This document shows, one piece after another, positions 36,111-48,299 of a DNA stretch of 64,000 nucleotides. This DNA comes from Advenella sp. S44 (lineage in GTDB: Bacteria; Pseudomonadota; Gammaproteobacteria; Burkholderiales; Burkholderiaceae_B), in assembly GCF_002810445.1 (NCBI RefSeq), contig NZ_NEXS01000009.1, forward strand, positions 496,001-560,000, read 5' to 3'. Made by a program: the position numbers and the translations under genes. The notes beneath the pieces are model-generated. The model had not been told where the DNA came from. It saw nothing but the letters and a program-made list of their open reading frames with translations, and did not search any database. Numbering within the stretch: the first letter of the stretch is position 1; each line of letters starts with the position of its first letter.

Positions 36111-37340
36111 CTAATTCATAAACCATTCCTTCATGCGGGAAATGATATCTTTTAGCGTACCATTTTGTTGCTTAATCTTACCGCCACGCAAACGCTGCAC
36201 GCGCGCCTCGGTCAATAAGCCCATCACAGTTGAAAAACGCGGATTCCTTACCATGTCGGCAAGACTGCCGCGATAGTCGGGAACGGCAACGCGTACCGGT
36301 TTGAGAAAGACATCTTCGGCCAGTTCAACAATGCCCGGCATGAGCGCCGTGCCACCGGTCAATACGACGCCCGAGGCAATCAGATCTTCGTATCCCGAGT
36401 CCCTGACTACCTGCTGCACCAACTTGAACAGCTCATCGACACGCGGTTCGATCACCGCACCCAGGGTTTGTCGTTTGACACGACGCACATCCCGATCACC
36501 CAGTCCGGGCACTTCGATCAGTTCATCAGGATGGGCCAGCGCCTGTTTGGCAATCCCGTAGCGCAATTTGATTTCTTCGGCATCGGGCGTTGGGGTGCGC
36601 AGCATGGCTGCGATATCGCCCGTGATCTGATCGCCGGATACCGGCAACACGGTGGTATGACGAATGGCGCCGCCGGTAAAAATAGCAATATCGGTGGTGC
36701 CGGCGCCGATATCGACCAGCACGACGCCCAGCTCCTTTTCATCGTTGGTCAGGCAGACCATGGATGAGGCCAGCGGCTGCAGAATCAGGTCCTGCACTTC
36801 CAGGCCGCAGCGGCGTACGCATTTGACAATATTCTGAGCCGCGCTGACTGCGCCGGTGACAATATGCACGCGCACTTCAAGCCGGATGCCGCTCATGCCA
36901 ACCGGCTGGCGGATATCTTCCTGCGAATCGACAATAAACTGCTGGGTCAGTACATGCAGCACCTGGTGATCGGTGGGTATGTTGACCGCTTTGGCGGTCT
37001 CGATCACGCGGGCGACATCGGCTTCAGACACTTCCTTGTCCTTGACCGCAACCATGCCGCTGGAGTTAAAGCTGGTAATGTGGTTGCCGGCAATGCCCGT
37101 ATACACTTCACGGATTTTGCAATCGGCCATCAGCTCAGCCTCTTCAAGAGCCCGCTGAATGGAATTGACCGTGGATTCAATATTGACCACGACCCCTTTG
37201 CGCATACCCTTGGATTCATGCTGTCCAAGTCCGATTACTTCAAAGCGCCCTTCTTCAGGCAAAGCTTCAGCCACCACTGCCACCACCTTGCTGGTGCCTA
37301 TGTCTAAAGCAACGATGAGGTCCTTTAGGTCACGAGTCAT
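36111..37340 (-). CDS. ftsA: Cell division protein FtsA
   Basis: A 409-aa actin-like ATPase that tethers FtsZ to the membrane. It opens LIVALDIGTSKVVAVVAE (phosphate-1 loop). VVLVDIGAGTTDIAIFTGG is the phosphate-2 loop and GVVLTGGTALMPGI the adenosine loop. The C-terminal MKEWFMN is the amphipathic membrane-targeting end. The start forms an ATGA overlap with the ftsQ stop. Confidence 0.98.
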   Translation of the reverse strand: MTRDLKDLIVALDIGTSKVVAVVAEALPEEGRFEVIGLGQHESKGMRKGVVVNIESTVNSIQRALEEAELMADCKIREVYTGIAGNHITSFNSSGMVAVKDKEVSEADVARVIETAKAVNIPTDHQVLHVLTQQFIVDSQEDIRQPVGMSGIRLEVRVHIVTGAVSAAQNIVKCVRRCGLEVQDLILQPLASSMVCLTNDEKELGVVLVDIGAGTTDIAIFTGGAIRHTTVLPVSGDQITGDIAAMLRTPTPDAEEIKLRYGIAKQALAHPDELIEVPGLGDRDVRRVKRQTLGAVIEPRVDELFKLVQQVVRDSGYEDLIASGVVLTGGTALMPGIVELAEDVFLKPVRVAVPDYRGSLADMVRNPRFSTVMGLLTEARVQRLRGGKIKQQNGTLKDIISRMKEWFMN

Positions 37341-38146
37341 TTTTTCTCTTTACTATCCGATTGTGTTGTCGCTGCCGGCTCGAAGGTGATGGCAAAACCT
37401 TTGGTATAACGCAAGTCCACCTGGGTGATCTGCCGGCCAGCTACCTTTTCTTTTAAAACAGGCCACGCCTGAACAAAACGTTCAATCGTAGATGCGAATG
37501 ATACCGCACCCTGCCCGCCATGTGGGTTTAATGCATCGGCCCCCGGGTCTCTGCCCAATACCAGTTTAGTATTATCGTTCAATTCTACACGCCATGCATA
37601 GCGATCACTAAGCGTAATCTCATCTACTCCCAAATTTAGCGGCGCCAGCCAGCGCACCAGCTCGGCATAACGCTGCACAACAAGCATTTCCGACCCAGTG
37701 GGCCCGTTAAACTGTGGTAATTGCGCATCTTCCGGCAGTTCCGCCTGGTTCGCTGTAAACACTTCGCCCCAGGTATTGATCATTTCCCGCTCGTTCCAGT
37801 AGGCAAACGGCTCCTGCTCTTCAATTTTGATCAGCAGACCATCCGGCCAGACGCGGGTAATGTCCGCATGCCGCACCCACGGCGACTGCTCGAACAATTT
37901 TTTCGATTCGGGCAAATTGATGGTAAAAAAATTGCCCCGCAACTTGCCGGCAATGGTTTGCTGGATACTGGCCGGTGACACATATTCCAGTTTGTTGCCC
38001 TTTAGTGGCTCAATCACGATGCGCGTCAGGTTGAACATGGGCCGGTGAATCAACCAGTATCCGCCAGCGCCAAGCATTACCACGACCGCCAACAGCATGA
38101 TCATATTGGCGATAAAGTTGGTAATACGGGCGCTTGGCGTAATCAT
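37337..38146 (-). CDS. ftsQ: Cell division protein FtsQ
   Basis: A 269-aa bitopic divisome protein. It has one membrane segment (about 12-34), followed by the POTRA region (FNLTRIVIEPLKG ... LRGNFFTINLPESKKLFEQSPWVRHADITRVWPDGL), the FtsQ signature. The C-terminal part has VDLRYTKGFAITFEP, typical of the FtsB-binding end. It abuts ddl with no gap and overlaps ftsA by 4 bp. Confidence 0.96.
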   Translation of the reverse strand: MITPSARITNFIANMIMLLAVVVMLGAGGYWLIHRPMFNLTRIVIEPLKGNKLEYVSPASIQQTIAGKLRGNFFTINLPESKKLFEQSPWVRHADITRVWPDGLLIKIEEQEPFAYWNEREMINTWGEVFTANQAELPEDAQLPQFNGPTGSEMLVVQRYAELVRWLAPLNLGVDEITLSDRYAWRVELNDNTKLVLGRDPGADALNPHGGQGAVSFASTIERFVQAWPVLKEKVAGRQITQVDLRYTKGFAITFEPAATTQSDSKEKK

Positions 38147-39109
38147 TTACAGTTGTGGCTCCGCAACGGCGCTGGTCGGTTGAATCTTGCAGCTGGCTTG
38201 CACCAGGATCTGCACGCATAAATCGGCATAGCTGACGCCTTCAGCCTTGGCGCCCATGGGTACCAGCGAATGCGGCGTCATCCCAGGAGAGGTGTTGACC
38301 TCCAGCAGGAAATAGCGATGGTCTTTGTCCAGCATGACATCCACCCGCCCCCATCCCTCGCAGCCCACGGCCACAAATGCCTTTTCGCAGGTCTGCCGGA
38401 TACTGGCGGCCAGCGCTTGCGGCAAATCTGCCGGGCAATGGTATTGCGTCTCTTCGGATACATACTTGTGTTCAAAATCGTATTTGCCGTCAGGCGCCAC
38501 GATTTCGATTATCGGGTAGGCTCGCGCATCATCGCCCTTGCCCAGAATCGCAACGGTCAGCTCGCGCCCGGCAATGAATTTTTCGGCCAGCAATTCACTA
38601 TCAAACTGATGCACGTCGTCAAACGCGGCAGACAGTTCATGCGCGCCTGTCACTTTGCTTAGTCCCAGCGTCGAACCTTCATGCGGCGCCTTGAGAATAA
38701 ACGGATAACCCAGTGTTTTGGCGGCAAGGTCCATATCCTGGCGGCTTCGGACCATGCAATAAGGCGCCGTGGGAATTGTCTGCTCGTTCCAGATTCGCTT
38801 GGTCATGATTTTATCCATGGCCAGGCCCGACGCCATCACGCCACTGCCTGTATAGGGAATGCGCAGTAACTCCAATGCGCCCTGCAGTGATCCGTCTTCG
38901 CCATAGCGCCCATGCAGGGCGATGAAAACGCGATCAAAGCCGGCAGTCGCCAGTTCTGCCAGGGAGTGCTCGGCGGTATCAAAAAGATGGGCGTCTATTC
39001 CTTTGCTGAGCAGAGCTTCGTACACGCCCTTGCCCGACACGAGCGATACGGCCCGTTCCGCAGACCGGCCGCCATACAATACGCCGACTTTGCCAAAATC
39101 ATTCTTCAT
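38147..39109 (-). CDS. ddl: D-alanine--D-alanine ligase
   Basis: A 320-aa ATP-grasp enzyme making the D-Ala-D-Ala dipeptide for MurF. It has [19 protein letters not shown] at the start, [40 protein letters not shown] and the C-terminal [16 protein letters not shown] (Mg2+/ATP site). The start at 39109 overlaps the murC stop by 11 bp. Length is typical for DdlB. Confidence 0.97.
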   Translation of the reverse strand: MKNDFGKVGVLYGGRSAERAVSLVSGKGVYEALLSKGIDAHLFDTAEHSLAELATAGFDRVFIALHGRYGEDGSLQGALELLRIPYTGSGVMASGLAMDKIMTKRIWNEQTIPTAPYCMVRSRQDMDLAAKTLGYPFILKAPHEGSTLGLSKVTGAHELSAAFDDVHQFDSELLAEKFIAGRELTVAILGKGDDARAYPIIEIVAPDGKYDFEHKYVSEETQYHCPADLPQALAASIRQTCEKAFVAVGCEGWGRVDVMLDKDHRYFLLEVNTSPGMTPHSLVPMGAKAEGVSYADLCVQILVQASCKIQPTSAVAEPQL

Positions 39110-40514
39110 TGCGCTCTCCCAACTGCCCCGGGACCTTGTTAATGGACCCGGCCCCCATGACGACAACAACATCGCCGTCACGAACAAAATCAACAACGGC
39201 CTGTGGCAGATCGGCCACATCCTCGACAAAAACCGGCTCGACTTTGCCTGCAACGCGCAGTGCCCGCGACAGCGCGCGACCATCGGCTGCCACAATGGGC
39301 TGCTCCCCGGCAGCGTACACTTCGGTCAGCAACACGGCATCGGCCCGGCTCAGTACATTGACAAAATCCTCGAAGCAGTCCCGGGTGCGCGTATATCGGT
39401 GAGGCTGGAACGCCAGCACCAGTCTCCTTTCAGGCCAGGCGCCACGGGCCGCCTCGACAGTCGCCGCCATTTCAATGGGATGATGTCCATAGTCGTCGAT
39501 CAAGGTGTACGTGCCACCCCCATGATCGGCCGGAACGGCAAAATCACCGGTATAGGAAAAGCGACGTCCAACGCCGTTGAAGCCGGCCAGCGCACTGACG
39601 ATATCGGCGTCGCTAAGCTCCAGCTCGGTGGCTACGGCGATGGCCGCCAGTGAGTTCAGCACGTTGTGCCGACCCGGCAGATTGAGCACAATCTCCAGAT
39701 CGGGCAGGCGTTTGGCGGGCGTCACGCGCCGCTGCACGGTAAACGCCATCTGAGTCTGCTGCGCCCGGACATTGACCGCCCGGAACATGGCCTCTTCGCC
39801 AAACCCATACGTGACCAGCGGGCGCGAGATAAATGGAATAATATTGCGAACGTTGCTGTCGTCTACGCAGACGATTGCGCTACCGTAGAACGGCATGCGC
39901 TGGGTAAATTCCACAAAGGCGCTTTTGAGCCGCGTCATGTCGTGGCCATAGGTATCCATATGGTCTGCATCAATATTGGTGATGATGGACATGACAGGCA
40001 GCAGGTTCAGAAATGAGGCGTCCGATTCATCGGCCTCGACTACGATGTACTCGCCCTGCCCCAGCCGCGCATTGGCGCCGGCAGAATTCAAGCGACCGCC
40101 GATCACAAAAGTGGGATCCAGGTCGGCAGCAGCCAGCACACTTGCCACCAGACTGGTGGTGGTTGTCTTGCCGTGCGTGCCCGCAATGGCGATACCGCGT
40201 TTAAGGCGCATCAGCTCTGCCAGCATGATGGCGCGCGGCACTACCGGAATCCGCTTGGCACGGGCGGTGAGCACTTCGGGATTGCTGTTGGCTACGGCGG
40301 TCGATGTCACAATCGCGTCGGCTTCTCCGACGTTTTCGGCATGATGCCCGATGAAAATCTGCGCACCCAGCTCTGCCAGGCGACGGGTAACGGCCGATTC
40401 CTGCAAATCCGAGCCGCTCACAGTGTATCCAAGATTCACCAGGACCTCGGCAATACCGCTCATACCGGAGCCGCCGATACCGACAAAGTGAATGTGTCTA
40501 ATCCGATGTTTCAT
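39099..40514 (-). CDS. murC: UDP-N-acetylmuramate--L-alanine ligase MurC
   Basis: A 471-aa Mur ligase adding the first amino acid of the stem peptide. It starts [19 protein letters not shown] (UDP-binding), has the ATP loop [10 protein letters not shown] (about 111-120), [12 protein letters not shown] and an [14 protein letters not shown] motif in domain 3. The start at 40514 makes an ATGA overlap with murG. Confidence 0.98.
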   Translation of the reverse strand: MKHRIRHIHFVGIGGSGMSGIAEVLVNLGYTVSGSDLQESAVTRRLAELGAQIFIGHHAENVGEADAIVTSTAVANSNPEVLTARAKRIPVVPRAIMLAELMRLKRGIAIAGTHGKTTTTSLVASVLAAADLDPTFVIGGRLNSAGANARLGQGEYIVVEADESDASFLNLLPVMSIITNIDADHMDTYGHDMTRLKSAFVEFTQRMPFYGSAIVCVDDSNVRNIIPFISRPLVTYGFGEEAMFRAVNVRAQQTQMAFTVQRRVTPAKRLPDLEIVLNLPGRHNVLNSLAAIAVATELELSDADIVSALAGFNGVGRRFSYTGDFAVPADHGGGTYTLIDDYGHHPIEMAATVEAARGAWPERRLVLAFQPHRYTRTRDCFEDFVNVLSRADAVLLTEVYAAGEQPIVAADGRALSRALRVAGKVEPVFVEDVADLPQAVVDFVRDGDVVVVMGAGSINKVPGQLGERNEE

Positions 40515-41599
40515 GTTTTCCCTGCGCTCGCGCGCTCGCAAATATCCGCAATAGCCTGCGTGGCTTGCGTTCTGGCGCAAGCCCTGGCAGCCACTGCGGT
40601 CTGCATCAATTGATCACGAGTACGACTTTGTATCCATTCGGCCAGCCAGGCAGCGGTAAATTGGCTCTGGGGCTGAGCCCAGGCCGCATTGCGACTGGTC
40701 AGCCAGGCAGCATTTGCGGTCTGATGGTCATCAATGGCATGCGGCAGCGGCACAAACAGCGCGGCCACACCGACCGCGGCCACTTCGGCCACCGTCATCG
40801 CGCCGGCCCGGCAGATGATCACATCGGCCGACATCATGGCCGATACCATATCGTCAATGAATGCCACGCATTGTGCGCTGACACTTACCTGCTTATAAGC
40901 ATTCTGCAGGCTGGCAATATGCTGCTCGCCAGCCTGATGCGTAATCTGCGGACGCTGCTCAGCCGCAATCAGCGCCATGGCGGCAGGTACCACGGAGTTA
41001 AGCGCCTGCGCGCCCAGGCTGCCACCCACAACAAGAATTCGCAAGGCGCCATCCCGCGCGCCATAGCGCACGCCGGGTTCGGGCGTGCCTGCCAGTTCGG
41101 TGCGTACCGGATTGCCTACCATCTGCCCCTTGGGCAGCACGTCTGGAAAACCCGTCAATACAAAAGCTGCCATTTTAGCAAGCCATTTGTTCGCTGTACC
41201 GGCAACCGCATTTTGCTCATGAATAACCAGGGGAATGTTTGCCATTCTGGCCATCAGGCCACCGGGCACAGCAACATAGCCGCCCATTCCGAGCACGACT
41301 GTGGGCCGACATTGCCTGATGGCTCGTCGCGCCTGCAGGCAGGCCTTGCCCAACATGAAGGGCAGCTTGAGCAAAGCCACCAGACCCTTGCCCCGTAAGC
41401 CGGCAAAGTGCAACGGCAACAGAGTAATGCCAGCAGCAGACACCAGCCGGCCTTCCATTTTTTCCGGATTGCCCAGCCACGCGACCTGCCAGCCACGCTC
41501 GCGCATTTGTGCGGCAACGGCCAGCCCGGGCATAATATGCCCGCCGGTTCCGCCAGCCATCACCAGTAACGTACGTGATTCAGATCGAACGCTATTCAT
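40511..41599 (-). CDS. murG: Lipid II synthase glycosyltransferase MurG
   Basis: A 362-aa GT28 enzyme adding GlcNAc to lipid I on the inner face of the membrane. It has the G-loops [16 protein letters not shown] and [27 protein letters not shown], and the donor-binding [35 protein letters not shown] stretch. ATGA overlaps are present at both ends (ftsW, murC). Confidence 0.98.
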   Translation of the reverse strand: MNSVRSESRTLLVMAGGTGGHIMPGLAVAAQMRERGWQVAWLGNPEKMEGRLVSAAGITLLPLHFAGLRGKGLVALLKLPFMLGKACLQARRAIRQCRPTVVLGMGGYVAVPGGLMARMANIPLVIHEQNAVAGTANKWLAKMAAFVLTGFPDVLPKGQMVGNPVRTELAGTPEPGVRYGARDGALRILVVGGSLGAQALNSVVPAAMALIAAEQRPQITHQAGEQHIASLQNAYKQVSVSAQCVAFIDDMVSAMMSADVIICRAGAMTVAEVAAVGVAALFVPLPHAIDDHQTANAAWLTSRNAAWAQPQSQFTAAWLAEWIQSRTRDQLMQTAVAARACARTQATQAIADICERASAGKT

Positions 41600-42816
41600 C
41601 GATATTCTCGCAAGGGCCTTCGGTCGGGGCGCTCTCCCCGCATCATCAGGCGACTTTCATAGTCCACGCGCATCAGAATGCCAATCGCAATCAGGTTCAT
41701 CACAATAGATGAGCCCCCGTAACTGACCAGTGGCAGTGTCAGGCCTTTGGTCGGCAGCAGGCCCAGGCAGACGCCAAGATTGACCAGCGCTTGTACGCCC
41801 ATCCAGATGGACACGCCCTGGGCCACCAGACCGCTGAATTCGCGATCCATGGCAATGGCCTGCCTGCCGATTTCAAATCCACGATGCACGATGACCAAAA
41901 ACAGCACTACCACGGCAATAATGCCGACAAATCCAAGCTCTTCGCCCACTACTGCCATGATGAAATCGGTATGGGCTTCAGGCAGGTAATGCAGTTTCTC
42001 GACGCTGGCGCCCAGCCCAACACCAAACCATTCACCACGCCCGATAGCGATCAGCGAATGCGCCAACTGGTAGCCGGTAGACTGGACCGTTTCCGGATCA
42101 AACGGATCCAGATAAGCAAAAATACGCTTCACACGCCATGGCGCCATCAGAATCAGCAAGGCAAAGCAGCCCAGCAATACGGCAACCAGCAATAGAAACA
42201 GCACGGCGCTGATGCCACCCAGAAAAAGAATGCCGACGGCGATTGAGACGCTGACCATGAAGGCGCCCAGATCGGGCTCCAGCAACAGCAAAATACCGAC
42301 CACACCCAGAGCGACCATCATTGGCACAAAGCCCCGCCAGAAATTATGCATGTATTTTTGCTTGCGCACGGTATAGTCGGCGGCGAACAGCAGGATGGCC
42401 AGCTTGGTCAATTCCGAGGGCTGAAAATTTAGTGGCCCCAGCGGAATCCAGCGGTATGCGCCGTTGACTTCGTTTCCGATATGCGGGATAAGCACCAGCA
42501 CCAGTAAAAACAGCGACGCAAAAAACAGCGGCAGCGTAAACTTCTCCCAGATATGCATGGGCATGGAAATCGTAACGGCAAAGGCGATCAGGCCAATGAG
42601 AATGAAAATCGCATGGCGCAGAAAGAAATAATAGCGGGTAGAATTGGCGTACTTGGGGCCGTCTACCAGTGCGATGGAGGCCGAGAAAACCATCAGCAGG
42701 CCGAACATCAGAAGCGTGGCAACCGCTGCGGTAAGCAGCAAATCATAGTTGCGCATTCTGGTGCGGCCAGGCTTGACCGCATTGACGCTCGCTCTCAAGT
42801 CGCCCAGCAGACTCAT
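41596..42816 (-). CDS. ftsW: Lipid II polymerase FtsW
   Basis: A 406-aa SEDS-family membrane protein with about ten helices. Signatures include [31 protein letters not shown] and [22 protein letters not shown]. It polymerises septal glycan together with FtsI. The first 30 residues are a short cytoplasmic tail. The gene overlaps murD and murG by 4 bp each. Confidence 0.97.
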   Translation of the reverse strand: MSLLGDLRASVNAVKPGRTRMRNYDLLLTAAVATLLMFGLLMVFSASIALVDGPKYANSTRYYFFLRHAIFILIGLIAFAVTISMPMHIWEKFTLPLFFASLFLLVLVLIPHIGNEVNGAYRWIPLGPLNFQPSELTKLAILLFAADYTVRKQKYMHNFWRGFVPMMVALGVVGILLLLEPDLGAFMVSVSIAVGILFLGGISAVLFLLLVAVLLGCFALLILMAPWRVKRIFAYLDPFDPETVQSTGYQLAHSLIAIGRGEWFGVGLGASVEKLHYLPEAHTDFIMAVVGEELGFVGIIAVVVLFLVIVHRGFEIGRQAIAMDREFSGLVAQGVSIWMGVQALVNLGVCLGLLPTKGLTLPLVSYGGSSIVMNLIAIGILMRVDYESRLMMRGERPDRRPLREYR

Positions 42817-44345
42817 GCCACTTCTCCATTATCCAGCGCCAGTTCCTGCACGGCCTCGGAAAACACCTGGCCCCGATGCGCATAGCTTTCGAACATATCG
42901 AAACTGGAACACGCAGGCGACATCAATACCGCATCGCCCGGTTGAGCCAGCGCCAGCGCCTGGCTGACTGCGGCTTGCATAGACGGCACACGATGGCACG
43001 CAACGCCGGTTTGCGCCAGAGCCTGTTCAATCTGCTCGGCGGCTTGACCCATCAGAATGACGGCGCGTGCACAGCGCCGTACGGGCGCAGCCAGCGGTGA
43101 AAAATCCTGCCCCTTGCCTACACCGCCCGCAATGAGCACGATATCGCGACCCATGCCGTCAAGCGCCGCCGCGGTTGCACCCACGTTAGTGCCCTTGCTG
43201 TCGTTAAAAAAATCGACACCACGGATACTGCGTTCAAATTGTGTTCGATACAGTCCGGCGGAAAACTCGCGCAAGGTGTTGAGCATGGGCCCCCAGCCGA
43301 TGCCCAGCTCCCTGCATAGCAGCATGGCAGCCTGAACATTAAGCATATTATGCTGCCCCCGAATCTGCATGGCGTCGGCCGGCATCAGGCGCTTGAGCAG
43401 GCCGGCCTTGCGCTTGGGTTTTTCGACATTTTTCCTGCGACGTGCGCTGGGCGCTTCGGGCAGTTCAAAGTCGTCCTTTTCACTGGCGGTAATCCACAGC
43501 ACGCCATGTGCGCTTTCCATGCCGGTGTCGCCCACCAAAGGCGGGCCGTCCACACCGAAGCTGCGCACCTGCACATCATGGATATCGGCGACCATCGCAA
43601 CCACGGCAGCATCGTTGCGGTTGACAATCGCAATACGGCTGGCCGCCAGCAAACTGGCCTTGGCGGCGGCGTATTCCTGCATATCCCGGTGCCAATCCAA
43701 GTGGTCCTGCGTCAAATTCAATACCGCGGCAGCATCCGGAACCAGTGATCGGGTCGTCTGCATCTGAAAGCTGGACAGCTCCAGCACCCAGGCTTCGGGC
43801 AGCGATTCGGTGTCCATAGCCTGCATGAGCGCAGTCAGTGCCGACGGACTGATATTGCCTGCAGCAATGGCCGTTTTACCGGCCGTCTGCAGCATGGCCT
43901 GCGTCAACGAAGTAACGGTGGTCTTGCCGTTGGTTCCGGTGATGGCCAGCACGCGTGGCCGATAGTCTTGTGCTGCGGCAAGATCAGCCAGCGCCAGGGC
44001 AAACAATTCGATTTCGCCGATAATGGGGATCTGCCGTTGCTGCGCCTTGTGTAAAAAGGCGGCCAACGCGGGCTCCGAAGGCGCAAGACCGGGGCTCAGA
44101 ACAATTTGCTGCACCCCTTCGAGCGCGGCGTCTGTAAACGCCTGCTCACCCAAAAACTGGGTAATGTCCGCCTCGCCGTGTTCCTGCAAGGCGACCAGAC
44201 CAGGCGGGTTGTCGCGCGTGTCAACAATATGCAGCGCGGCATTCTGGCGCAGACACCACAACGCCGAGGCCAGCCCTGTCTCGCCCAGGCCCAGAATCAA
44301 CACACAAGAAGGAAAGACGGCTGTGCCGTCGGTATCTGTTGTCAT
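42813..44345 (-). CDS. murD: UDP-N-acetylmuramoylalanine--D-glutamate ligase MurD
   Basis: A 510-aa Mur ligase adding D-Glu. It has [15 protein letters not shown] at the N-terminus, the ATP loop [14 protein letters not shown] (136-143) and [21 protein letters not shown]. It is longer than the usual 440-450 aa because of a basic insertion around residues 288-325 ([13 protein letters not shown]). I believe relatives such as Bordetella carry a similar insertion, so this looks lineage-specific rather than damaged. It has 4-bp overlaps on both sides. Confidence 0.96.
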   Translation of the reverse strand: MTTDTDGTAVFPSCVLILGLGETGLASALWCLRQNAALHIVDTRDNPPGLVALQEHGEADITQFLGEQAFTDAALEGVQQIVLSPGLAPSEPALAAFLHKAQQRQIPIIGEIELFALALADLAAAQDYRPRVLAITGTNGKTTVTSLTQAMLQTAGKTAIAAGNISPSALTALMQAMDTESLPEAWVLELSSFQMQTTRSLVPDAAAVLNLTQDHLDWHRDMQEYAAAKASLLAASRIAIVNRNDAAVVAMVADIHDVQVRSFGVDGPPLVGDTGMESAHGVLWITASEKDDFELPEAPSARRRKNVEKPKRKAGLLKRLMPADAMQIRGQHNMLNVQAAMLLCRELGIGWGPMLNTLREFSAGLYRTQFERSIRGVDFFNDSKGTNVGATAAALDGMGRDIVLIAGGVGKGQDFSPLAAPVRRCARAVILMGQAAEQIEQALAQTGVACHRVPSMQAAVSQALALAQPGDAVLMSPACSSFDMFESYAHRGQVFSEAVQELALDNGEVA

Positions 44346-45511
44346 CGCAGTTTCAGCGTTGCCAGTCCAAGCAGAACCAGCATCATTGTTATAATCCAGA
44401 AGCGCACAACCACCTGGGTTTCTTTCCAGCCACCCACTTCAAAATGGTGGTGCAATGGCGCCATGCGCAATATTCGCCGGCCAGTGCCGGTTTTTTTCTT
44501 CGTATATTTGAACCACACCACCTGGATCATGACCGACAGGGTTTCGGCGACAAATACGCCTCCCATAATGAACAGCACGATTTCCTGACGCACGATTACG
44601 GCGATTGTTCCCAGCATGCCGCCCAGCGCAAGCGCCCCCACATCGCCCATGAACACCTGAGCCGGATAGGCGTTAAACCATAAAAAGGCCAGGCCGGCGC
44701 CACCCAGCGCGGCGCATAGCACCAGCACCTCGGACGCCCCAGGGATATAAGGGAAAAGCAGGTATTTGGAGTAATCGACGCGGCCCACTACGTAGGCAAA
44801 AATGCCCAGCGCGCTGCCGACCATGACAGTTGGCATAATAGCCAGACCATCCAGGCCATCAGTCAAATTGACGGCATTACTGGCGCCGACAATCACCATC
44901 CAGGTCAGGATCACAAATCCGAAAACGCCCAGCGGATAGCTCACGCTTTTGAAAAACGGTACGATCAGGTCGGCGCGGGACGGCAGCGGCATAGTAAAGC
45001 CACTGCTTACCCAGGCCCACATCAGGCGGAAAATATCGGCATTGGCCGGCGCCGAGACCGCAAAAGTCAGGTACACAGAGGCAATCAGGCCGATAATGGC
45101 CTGCCACATGAACTTTTCTCGCGAGGACATACCTTCCGGATTGCGATGCACCACCTTGCGGTAATCATCTACCCAGCCGATGGCGCCAAAACCGAAGGTG
45201 ACCAGCAGCACCACCCAGACGAACCGGTTGCTCAGGTCGGCCCATAACAGTGTCGTAATGCCGATGGAGATCAGAATCAGCGCGCCACCCATGGTGGGTG
45301 TCCCATTTTTGACCAGATGCGTTTCAGGGCCGTAGCTGCGTACCGCCTGGCCGATTTTCAGTTCGGTCAGCTTGCGGATCACCTGCGGGCCGGCCATCAG
45401 CCCGATAAACAGCGCCGTTGCGCAAGCGAACATGGCACGCAAGGTAATGTATTCAAAGACACTCAGGACGGAAAACGTCGGAGAGAGCCACTGGGTCAGT
45501 TCATATAGCAT
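44342..45511 (-). CDS. mraY: Phospho-N-acetylmuramoyl-pentapeptide transferase MraY
   Basis: A 389-aa polytopic enzyme making lipid I. Signatures are [39 protein letters not shown] (the aspartate-rich site), [18 protein letters not shown] and [13 protein letters not shown], followed by [23 protein letters not shown]. It overlaps murE-F by 11 bp and murD by 4 bp. Confidence 0.98.
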   Translation of the reverse strand: MLYELTQWLSPTFSVLSVFEYITLRAMFACATALFIGLMAGPQVIRKLTELKIGQAVRSYGPETHLVKNGTPTMGGALILISIGITTLLWADLSNRFVWVVLLVTFGFGAIGWVDDYRKVVHRNPEGMSSREKFMWQAIIGLIASVYLTFAVSAPANADIFRLMWAWVSSGFTMPLPSRADLIVPFFKSVSYPLGVFGFVILTWMVIVGASNAVNLTDGLDGLAIMPTVMVGSALGIFAYVVGRVDYSKYLLFPYIPGASEVLVLCAALGGAGLAFLWFNAYPAQVFMGDVGALALGGMLGTIAVIVRQEIVLFIMGGVFVAETLSVMIQVVWFKYTKKKTGTGRRILRMAPLHHHFEVGGWKETQVVVRFWIITMMLVLLGLATLKLR

Positions 45512-48299
45512 GACCGGCCTCGTTTTTTTCTGACCAGGACAACAAGTCCTGCACTACCCGTTCCATCCGCATTGATCTAGAGCCCTTTACCAGTATGCTT
45601 GCGGGCTGTCTTGCAACTACCCTTTCTGCAATTTCGTGTATATCTGTCATATGTTCTGCCGCCGCACCCGCCGCCCTTGCAGCCTGGGCACTGGCATCGC
45701 CATAGGTGAACACATATGTGATGCCTTTGTTGCGGGCATATTGCCCGACCTCTTCGTGCATTTGTGGTCCGTTCTCGCCGACTTCGGCCATATCGCCCAG
45801 AATCAGTGCCGTGGGCGCCGGTAGTGTGGCAAGGACGTCAATCGCTGCAATCACAGAGTCCGGATTCGCATTATACGAGTCATCGACAAGTGTCAGGCCG
45901 CCCGATAGCGTATGACTGCGCATTCGTCCCTTGACCGGGGCAAACGTCTGCAGACCCTGACGGATGTCGGCCAGACTGATGCCTGCCGCATGCGCGCAAG
46001 CGGCCGCTGCCAGACTATTGCGAACATTGTGCACGCCAGCGATGGCCAGCCGCACGTCGATCTGTCCGGCAGGCGTTTTCATGACAAACGAAATGCCCAG
46101 CGGATCGCAGGCCACAGATTCGGCGTAAAAATCGGCGTCTGCCGTCTGCCCGAAAGTCAGGACACGACGCTCGCCGGCCAATTCGCGCCATAGACCAGCA
46201 TAAGGCTCATCGGCCGGGAATATGGCGGTACCATCTGCGGGCAAGGCAAGCAACACCTGGCCGTTTTCGATGGCCACCGCTTCGACGGTATGCATAAATT
46301 CCTGATGCTCACGCTGCGCGTTGGTGACCACGGCAATACCGGGTTCGCACAATGCGGCCAGTTGTTCTATTTCGCCGGGGTGATTCATGCCCAGCTCCAG
46401 CACCGCCATCCGGTGCTCAGGCCTTAACCGCAGCAGGCTGCGCGGCACGCCCCACTGGTTATTCAAATTGCCCTCGGTGGCAAAGCGATGATCAACGCCG
46501 ACCGCAGCGGCCAGCACGCTGGAGATCATTTCCTTGGTGGTAGTTTTGCCATTGCTGCCGGTAACGGCAATAAGGGGCAGCGAAAACTGGCGACGCCATG
46601 CGTGACCCATGCTCATCAGGGCAAGCGTCGTATCGGCAACCTCGATCTGCGGCACGTCCACAGCGGGATCGCGACGACTGACCAAAGCAGCAACAGCGCC
46701 TGCCTGCCTGGCATCGTCAATGAAATCATGACCGTCGTGCAGCTCGCCACGGATGGCAATAAACAGTCCCTTCTCAGGAATATGCCTGGAGTCGGTTGAA
46801 ATACCCGGCTGATCACGCAACAGCAGTCCCAGCCGGGACCATTGCAAGTCATCGAATGGCTGGCGTACGTGGTTGATTTCCTGGTAGGTCTCGTGTCCCT
46901 TGCCAGCGACCAATACCACATCGGCAGCCGATGCCTTCAGAATCATTTGGATGATCGCGCAGCCGCGATCCTGCTCGGCCACAGCGCCTTCGGGCATGCC
47001 CCTGAGGATATCGTTCAGGATATCGACGGGCGCTTCGGTGCGCGGATTGTCACTGGTCACCAGCACCTGGTCTGCCAGGCGCGCCGCAATCTGCCCCATA
47101 ATTGGCCGCTTGGTCTTGTCCCGGTCGCCACCACAACCGAAGACACATATCAGGCTGCCGCCCCGGGCAGTGGCTACCGGTTGCAGGGCCTGCAATGCGC
47201 GTTCCAGCGAATCAGGCGTATGGGAATAATCGACCACGACCAGCGGCCGTTTTCTGACCGGATCTGTCGCTATCGGCGGGACCGTTTGCAGGCGTCCCGG
47301 CACCGGGGTCAGCAGAGAAACCAATCCGGCGCTTTGCCGCAAATGAATGCCCAGGGCATCCAACACGGCAACCACCAACAGAATATTGGCAATGGAATGC
47401 TCACCGATCAGGCGCGTTGTCACTTGAGCATCCCCATTGGGGGTTCTGAGCGTAAAAACCAGACCGTAATCACGGAACTCGTGCTCGACAGCAGTAAACG
47501 CCGCAAGCGGTGCGGCCTTGAGCGAATAGCCTGCCTTGGCCTGCGCCGTGGTGTCCTCAAAAATCCGTGCGCCGGCCTCGTCGTCGACATTGACGATGGC
47601 ATGACTGAGGCCCGGCCAGGCAAATAACGCCGCCTTGGCCGCTTCATAGCGAGCCATGCTTTGATGATAATCCAGATGATCCAGCGTCAGATTGGTGAAT
47701 GCGGCCACTTTGACGCGCAATCGGTCCATGCGCCCCTGCTCGATGCCGATGGAAGAGGCTTCCATCGCGACGTATTGGACGCCGGCCTCGCGCATTTGGG
47801 CAATTTGCCGGTGCAATGTAAGTACATCCGGCGTAGTCAGATAACCACCCAGATTGGTGCCATCGGGCATCACGGTTCCCAGCGTGCCAATGGTAGCGCA
47901 GGATTTGCCTGCCGCATTCAAAGCTTCTGCAATCCAGGTCACGCAAGAGGTTTTGCCGTTGGTACCGGTGACAGCGATGACCGCAACGGCTTCCGATGGA
48001 TGGCCATACCAAGTGTCGGCGATGTCGCCCAACTGGGCGCGCAAGTTGACGATGGGCAGCACCGGCACAGCATACGTGGCATCCTGCATTGCCGGGGCCT
48101 GTTGCGGGTCAGTTACGTCAACAATAACGGCTGCCGCGCCGTTTTCGATCGCATCGGGAATGTAGGCCAGGCCGTTAACGACGCTGCCCGCACAAGCAAC
48201 AAAGACATCCCCGGTCTGGATGTCTCTGGAGTCTAGCCGTAAATCCGCTTTATCCGTGACATGGCTCGCAAGCCAATCCGCTATCTTTTTGCCGTTCAT
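45501..48299 (-). CDS. murEF: MurE-MurF fusion (meso-DAP and D-Ala-D-Ala ligases)
   Basis: One uninterrupted 932-aa frame joins two Mur ligases. Residues 1-485 are Mur[18 protein letters not shown] loop TGTNGKTS (111-118), and DNPR (417-420), the meso-diaminopimelate specificity motif. From about 486 it is Mur[22 protein letters not shown] loop [11 protein letters not shown] (580-590), [11 protein letters not shown] and ILGDMAEVG. MurF has lost roughly its first 20 residues at the junction, which has no linker. Fused murE-murF genes are known from Bordetella. The fusion should hand UDP-tripeptide directly to the next step. Confidence 0.96.
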   Translation of the reverse strand: MNGKKIADWLASHVTDKADLRLDSRDIQTGDVFVACAGSVVNGLAYIPDAIENGAAAVIVDVTDPQQAPAMQDATYAVPVLPIVNLRAQLGDIADTWYGHPSEAVAVIAVTGTNGKTSCVTWIAEALNAAGKSCATIGTLGTVMPDGTNLGGYLTTPDVLTLHRQIAQMREAGVQYVAMEASSIGIEQGRMDRLRVKVAAFTNLTLDHLDYHQSMARYEAAKAALFAWPGLSHAIVNVDDEAGARIFEDTTAQAKAGYSLKAAPLAAFTAVEHEFRDYGLVFTLRTPNGDAQVTTRLIGEHSIANILLVVAVLDALGIHLRQSAGLVSLLTPVPGRLQTVPPIATDPVRKRPLVVVDYSHTPDSLERALQALQPVATARGGSLICVFGCGGDRDKTKRPIMGQIAARLADQVLVTSDNPRTEAPVDILNDILRGMPEGAVAEQDRGCAIIQMILKASAADVVLVAGKGHETYQEINHVRQPFDDLQWSRLGLLLRDQPGISTDSRHIPEKGLFIAIRGELHDGHDFIDDARQAGAVAALVSRRDPAVDVPQIEVADTTLALMSMGHAWRRQFSLPLIAVTGSNGKTTTKEMISSVLAAAVGVDHRFATEGNLNNQWGVPRSLLRLRPEHRMAVLELGMNHPGEIEQLAALCEPGIAVVTNAQREHQEFMHTVEAVAIENGQVLLALPADGTAIFPADEPYAGLWRELAGERRVLTFGQTADADFYAESVACDPLGISFVMKTPAGQIDVRLAIAGVHNVRNSLAAAACAHAAGISLADIRQGLQTFAPVKGRMRSHTLSGGLTLVDDSYNANPDSVIAAIDVLATLPAPTALILGDMAEVGENGPQMHEEVGQYARNKGITYVFTYGDASAQAARAAGAAAEHMTDIHEIAERVVARQPASILVKGSRSMRMERVVQDLLSWSEKNEAGHAI

